Below are positions 63,324-64,000 of a stretch of 64,000 nt of DNA, in pieces. This stretch comes from Halobacteroidaceae bacterium (GTDB taxonomy: Bacteria; Bacillota; Halanaerobiia; B1SED10-174), in assembly GCA_003551665.1 (NCBI GenBank), contig PUNE01000062.1, forward strand, positions 1 to 64,000, written 5' to 3'. The stretch's first letter is position 1, and each line of letters starts with the position of its first letter. The notes under the pieces were generated by a model. The model saw nothing but the letters and a program-made list of their open reading frames with translations, ran no database searches and was not told the origin of the DNA. A program made the translations under genes and the position numbers.

Positions 63324-63965
63324 TTGAAAGGATTTAAGATTCCGAAGACCACTGTTGAGCGGCTTCCCATTTACTACCGGGCCCTTTTGGGCATGGAAAA
63401 ACGAGAAATTGAAGTGATTTCCTCTCAGGACCTCGGACAGAGGATTGGAATTCCCTCCGCCCAGGTCCGAAAAGACCTTTCCTATTACGGGGAATTTGGC
63501 CGGCGGGGTGTCGGTTACGAGGTCCCAATTTTACGGCGGCATTTACAGAAAATTCTGGGTTTGGAAAAACCCTGGCCCATGCTTATTGTGGGAGCAGGAA
63601 ACCTGGGACGGGCCCTGATTAACTACCAGGGTTTTCTGCGACACGGGCTGGAGGTTAAAGCTGTTTTTGATAATGACCCCCGGGTAATTGGTACATATAT
63701 CCATAACCTGAAAGTGGAAAATCTGGAAGAAATGGAAGAAAAAATCCAGCAAGAAGGAATAAAACTGGGGGTAATTGCCGTTCCTGCTGAGGCTGCCCAG
63801 GAGGTAGCGGACAGGATGGTTAATAGCGGTATTAAAGGAATATGGAACTTTTCACCCGAACATCTCCATGTTCCCGAAGATGTTAATTTACGCAACGAGG
63901 ACCTTTCTGTAAGCCTTATGGCCCTTGTTTATCACCTCAATTATTCCATTGAAAGGAGCGAATAA
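63324..63965 (+). CDS. rex: Redox-sensing transcriptional repressor Rex
   Basis: A 213-aa NADH/NAD+-sensing repressor: N-terminal winged helix (SSQDLGQRIGIPSAQVRKDLSYYGEFGRRGVGY) and a Rossmann domain with VGAGNLGRALINY, ending in the domain-swapped helix that covers the partner. It derepresses fermentative or respiratory genes when NADH is high. TTG start behind AGAGAGGAAG. No Rex operator was found in the window. Confidence 0.96.
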   Translation: MKGFKIPKTTVERLPIYYRALLGMEKREIEVISSQDLGQRIGIPSAQVRKDLSYYGEFGRRGVGYEVPILRRHLQKILGLEKPWPMLIVGAGNLGRALINYQGFLRHGLEVKAVFDNDPRVIGTYIHNLKVENLEEMEEKIQQEGIKLGVIAVPAEAAQEVADRMVNSGIKGIWNFSPEHLHVPEDVNLRNEDLSVSLMALVYHLNYSIERSE

Positions 63966-64000
63966 ACGGGTTTGAAGGGGAAAAAGGGATTAAAAGGATA

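Noticed and set aside
63972-64000. Possible start of a new gene (TTG AAG GGG...) after rex
   Set aside because: Only 29 bases remain, with the AAGGAG site 13 nt away; cannot be judged.

Overview
This window reads as ordinary chromosomal DNA of an anaerobic, probably spore-forming member of the Bacillota (Clostridia-like lineages in the broad sense). The reasons are the dnaA-dnaN-S4-recF-remB-gyrB-gyrA order next to rnpA-yidD-yidC-khpB-mnmE-mnmG-rsmG-noc-parA-parB, a Spo0E-like protein, a SpoIIIJ-type YidC, a B12-dependent (oxygen-independent) ribonucleotide reductase, a hybrid-cluster protein with its Fnr-like regulator, Rex, and a two-palindrome PurR-type arrangement at the purine genes. No phage, transposon, integron or CRISPR array was seen. 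The species cannot be named from the sequence. TTG start codons are unusually common.

Layout. (a) 1-8377, minus strand: an accessory catabolic block. A sigma-54 activator (6650-8377) faces a TRAP transporter (dctP, dctQ, dctM), an N-acyl-D-amino-acid deacylase, an M20 peptidase/deacylase and, at the window edge, a truncated 2,4-diaminopentanoate dehydrogenase. A near-consensus -24/-12 promoter lies in front of dctP, with two identical-arm palindromes 21 bp apart upstream of it. (b) 8452-11540: an Fnr-like regulator divergent from a ferredoxin-hcp pair for nitrosative stress. (c) 11584-14860: ornithine carbamoyltransferase, an ornithine/alanine racemase-family protein and an unrecognised 359-aa protein. 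With the ord gene this suggests that ornithine, including D-ornithine, is consumed. (d) 14890-23533, minus strand: gyrA to dnaA. The 527-bp gap after dnaA carries DnaA boxes and is the likely origin. (e) 24061-44022, plus strand: RNA/protein-export genes, chromosome-partition genes with a parS and two perfect Noc-binding sites, a cell-envelope group (M23 peptidase, bactofilin, lipid-kinase-like, MscS), a GcvH-like protein without the lipoyl lysine, and rpsF-ssb-rpsR and rplI. rpmH is missing from its usual place beside rnpA.

(f) 44042-48073, minus strand: a primosome operon (DnaD-like, DnaI-like loader, DnaB helicase, small protein) pointing towards the origin, against the surrounding genes. 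(g) 48191-60494: a Spo0E-like gene and two purine clusters (purA-purD-purE; purB-purF-purM-purN-purH) separated by a convergent zinc-ribbon gene and nrdJ. Both purine promoters carry PurBox-like pairs of the same geometry, and the purA leader has a strong terminator. nrdJ has two NrdR boxes. (h) 60596-63004, minus strand: a beta-propeller protein, HtpX and LemA. (i) 63199-64000: tRNA-Phe and rex.

The part most like a little-studied system is (a) with (c): regulated uptake and deacylation of N-acylated D-amino acids feeding ornithine oxidation. That reading is inference from gene content, not shown by the sequence.
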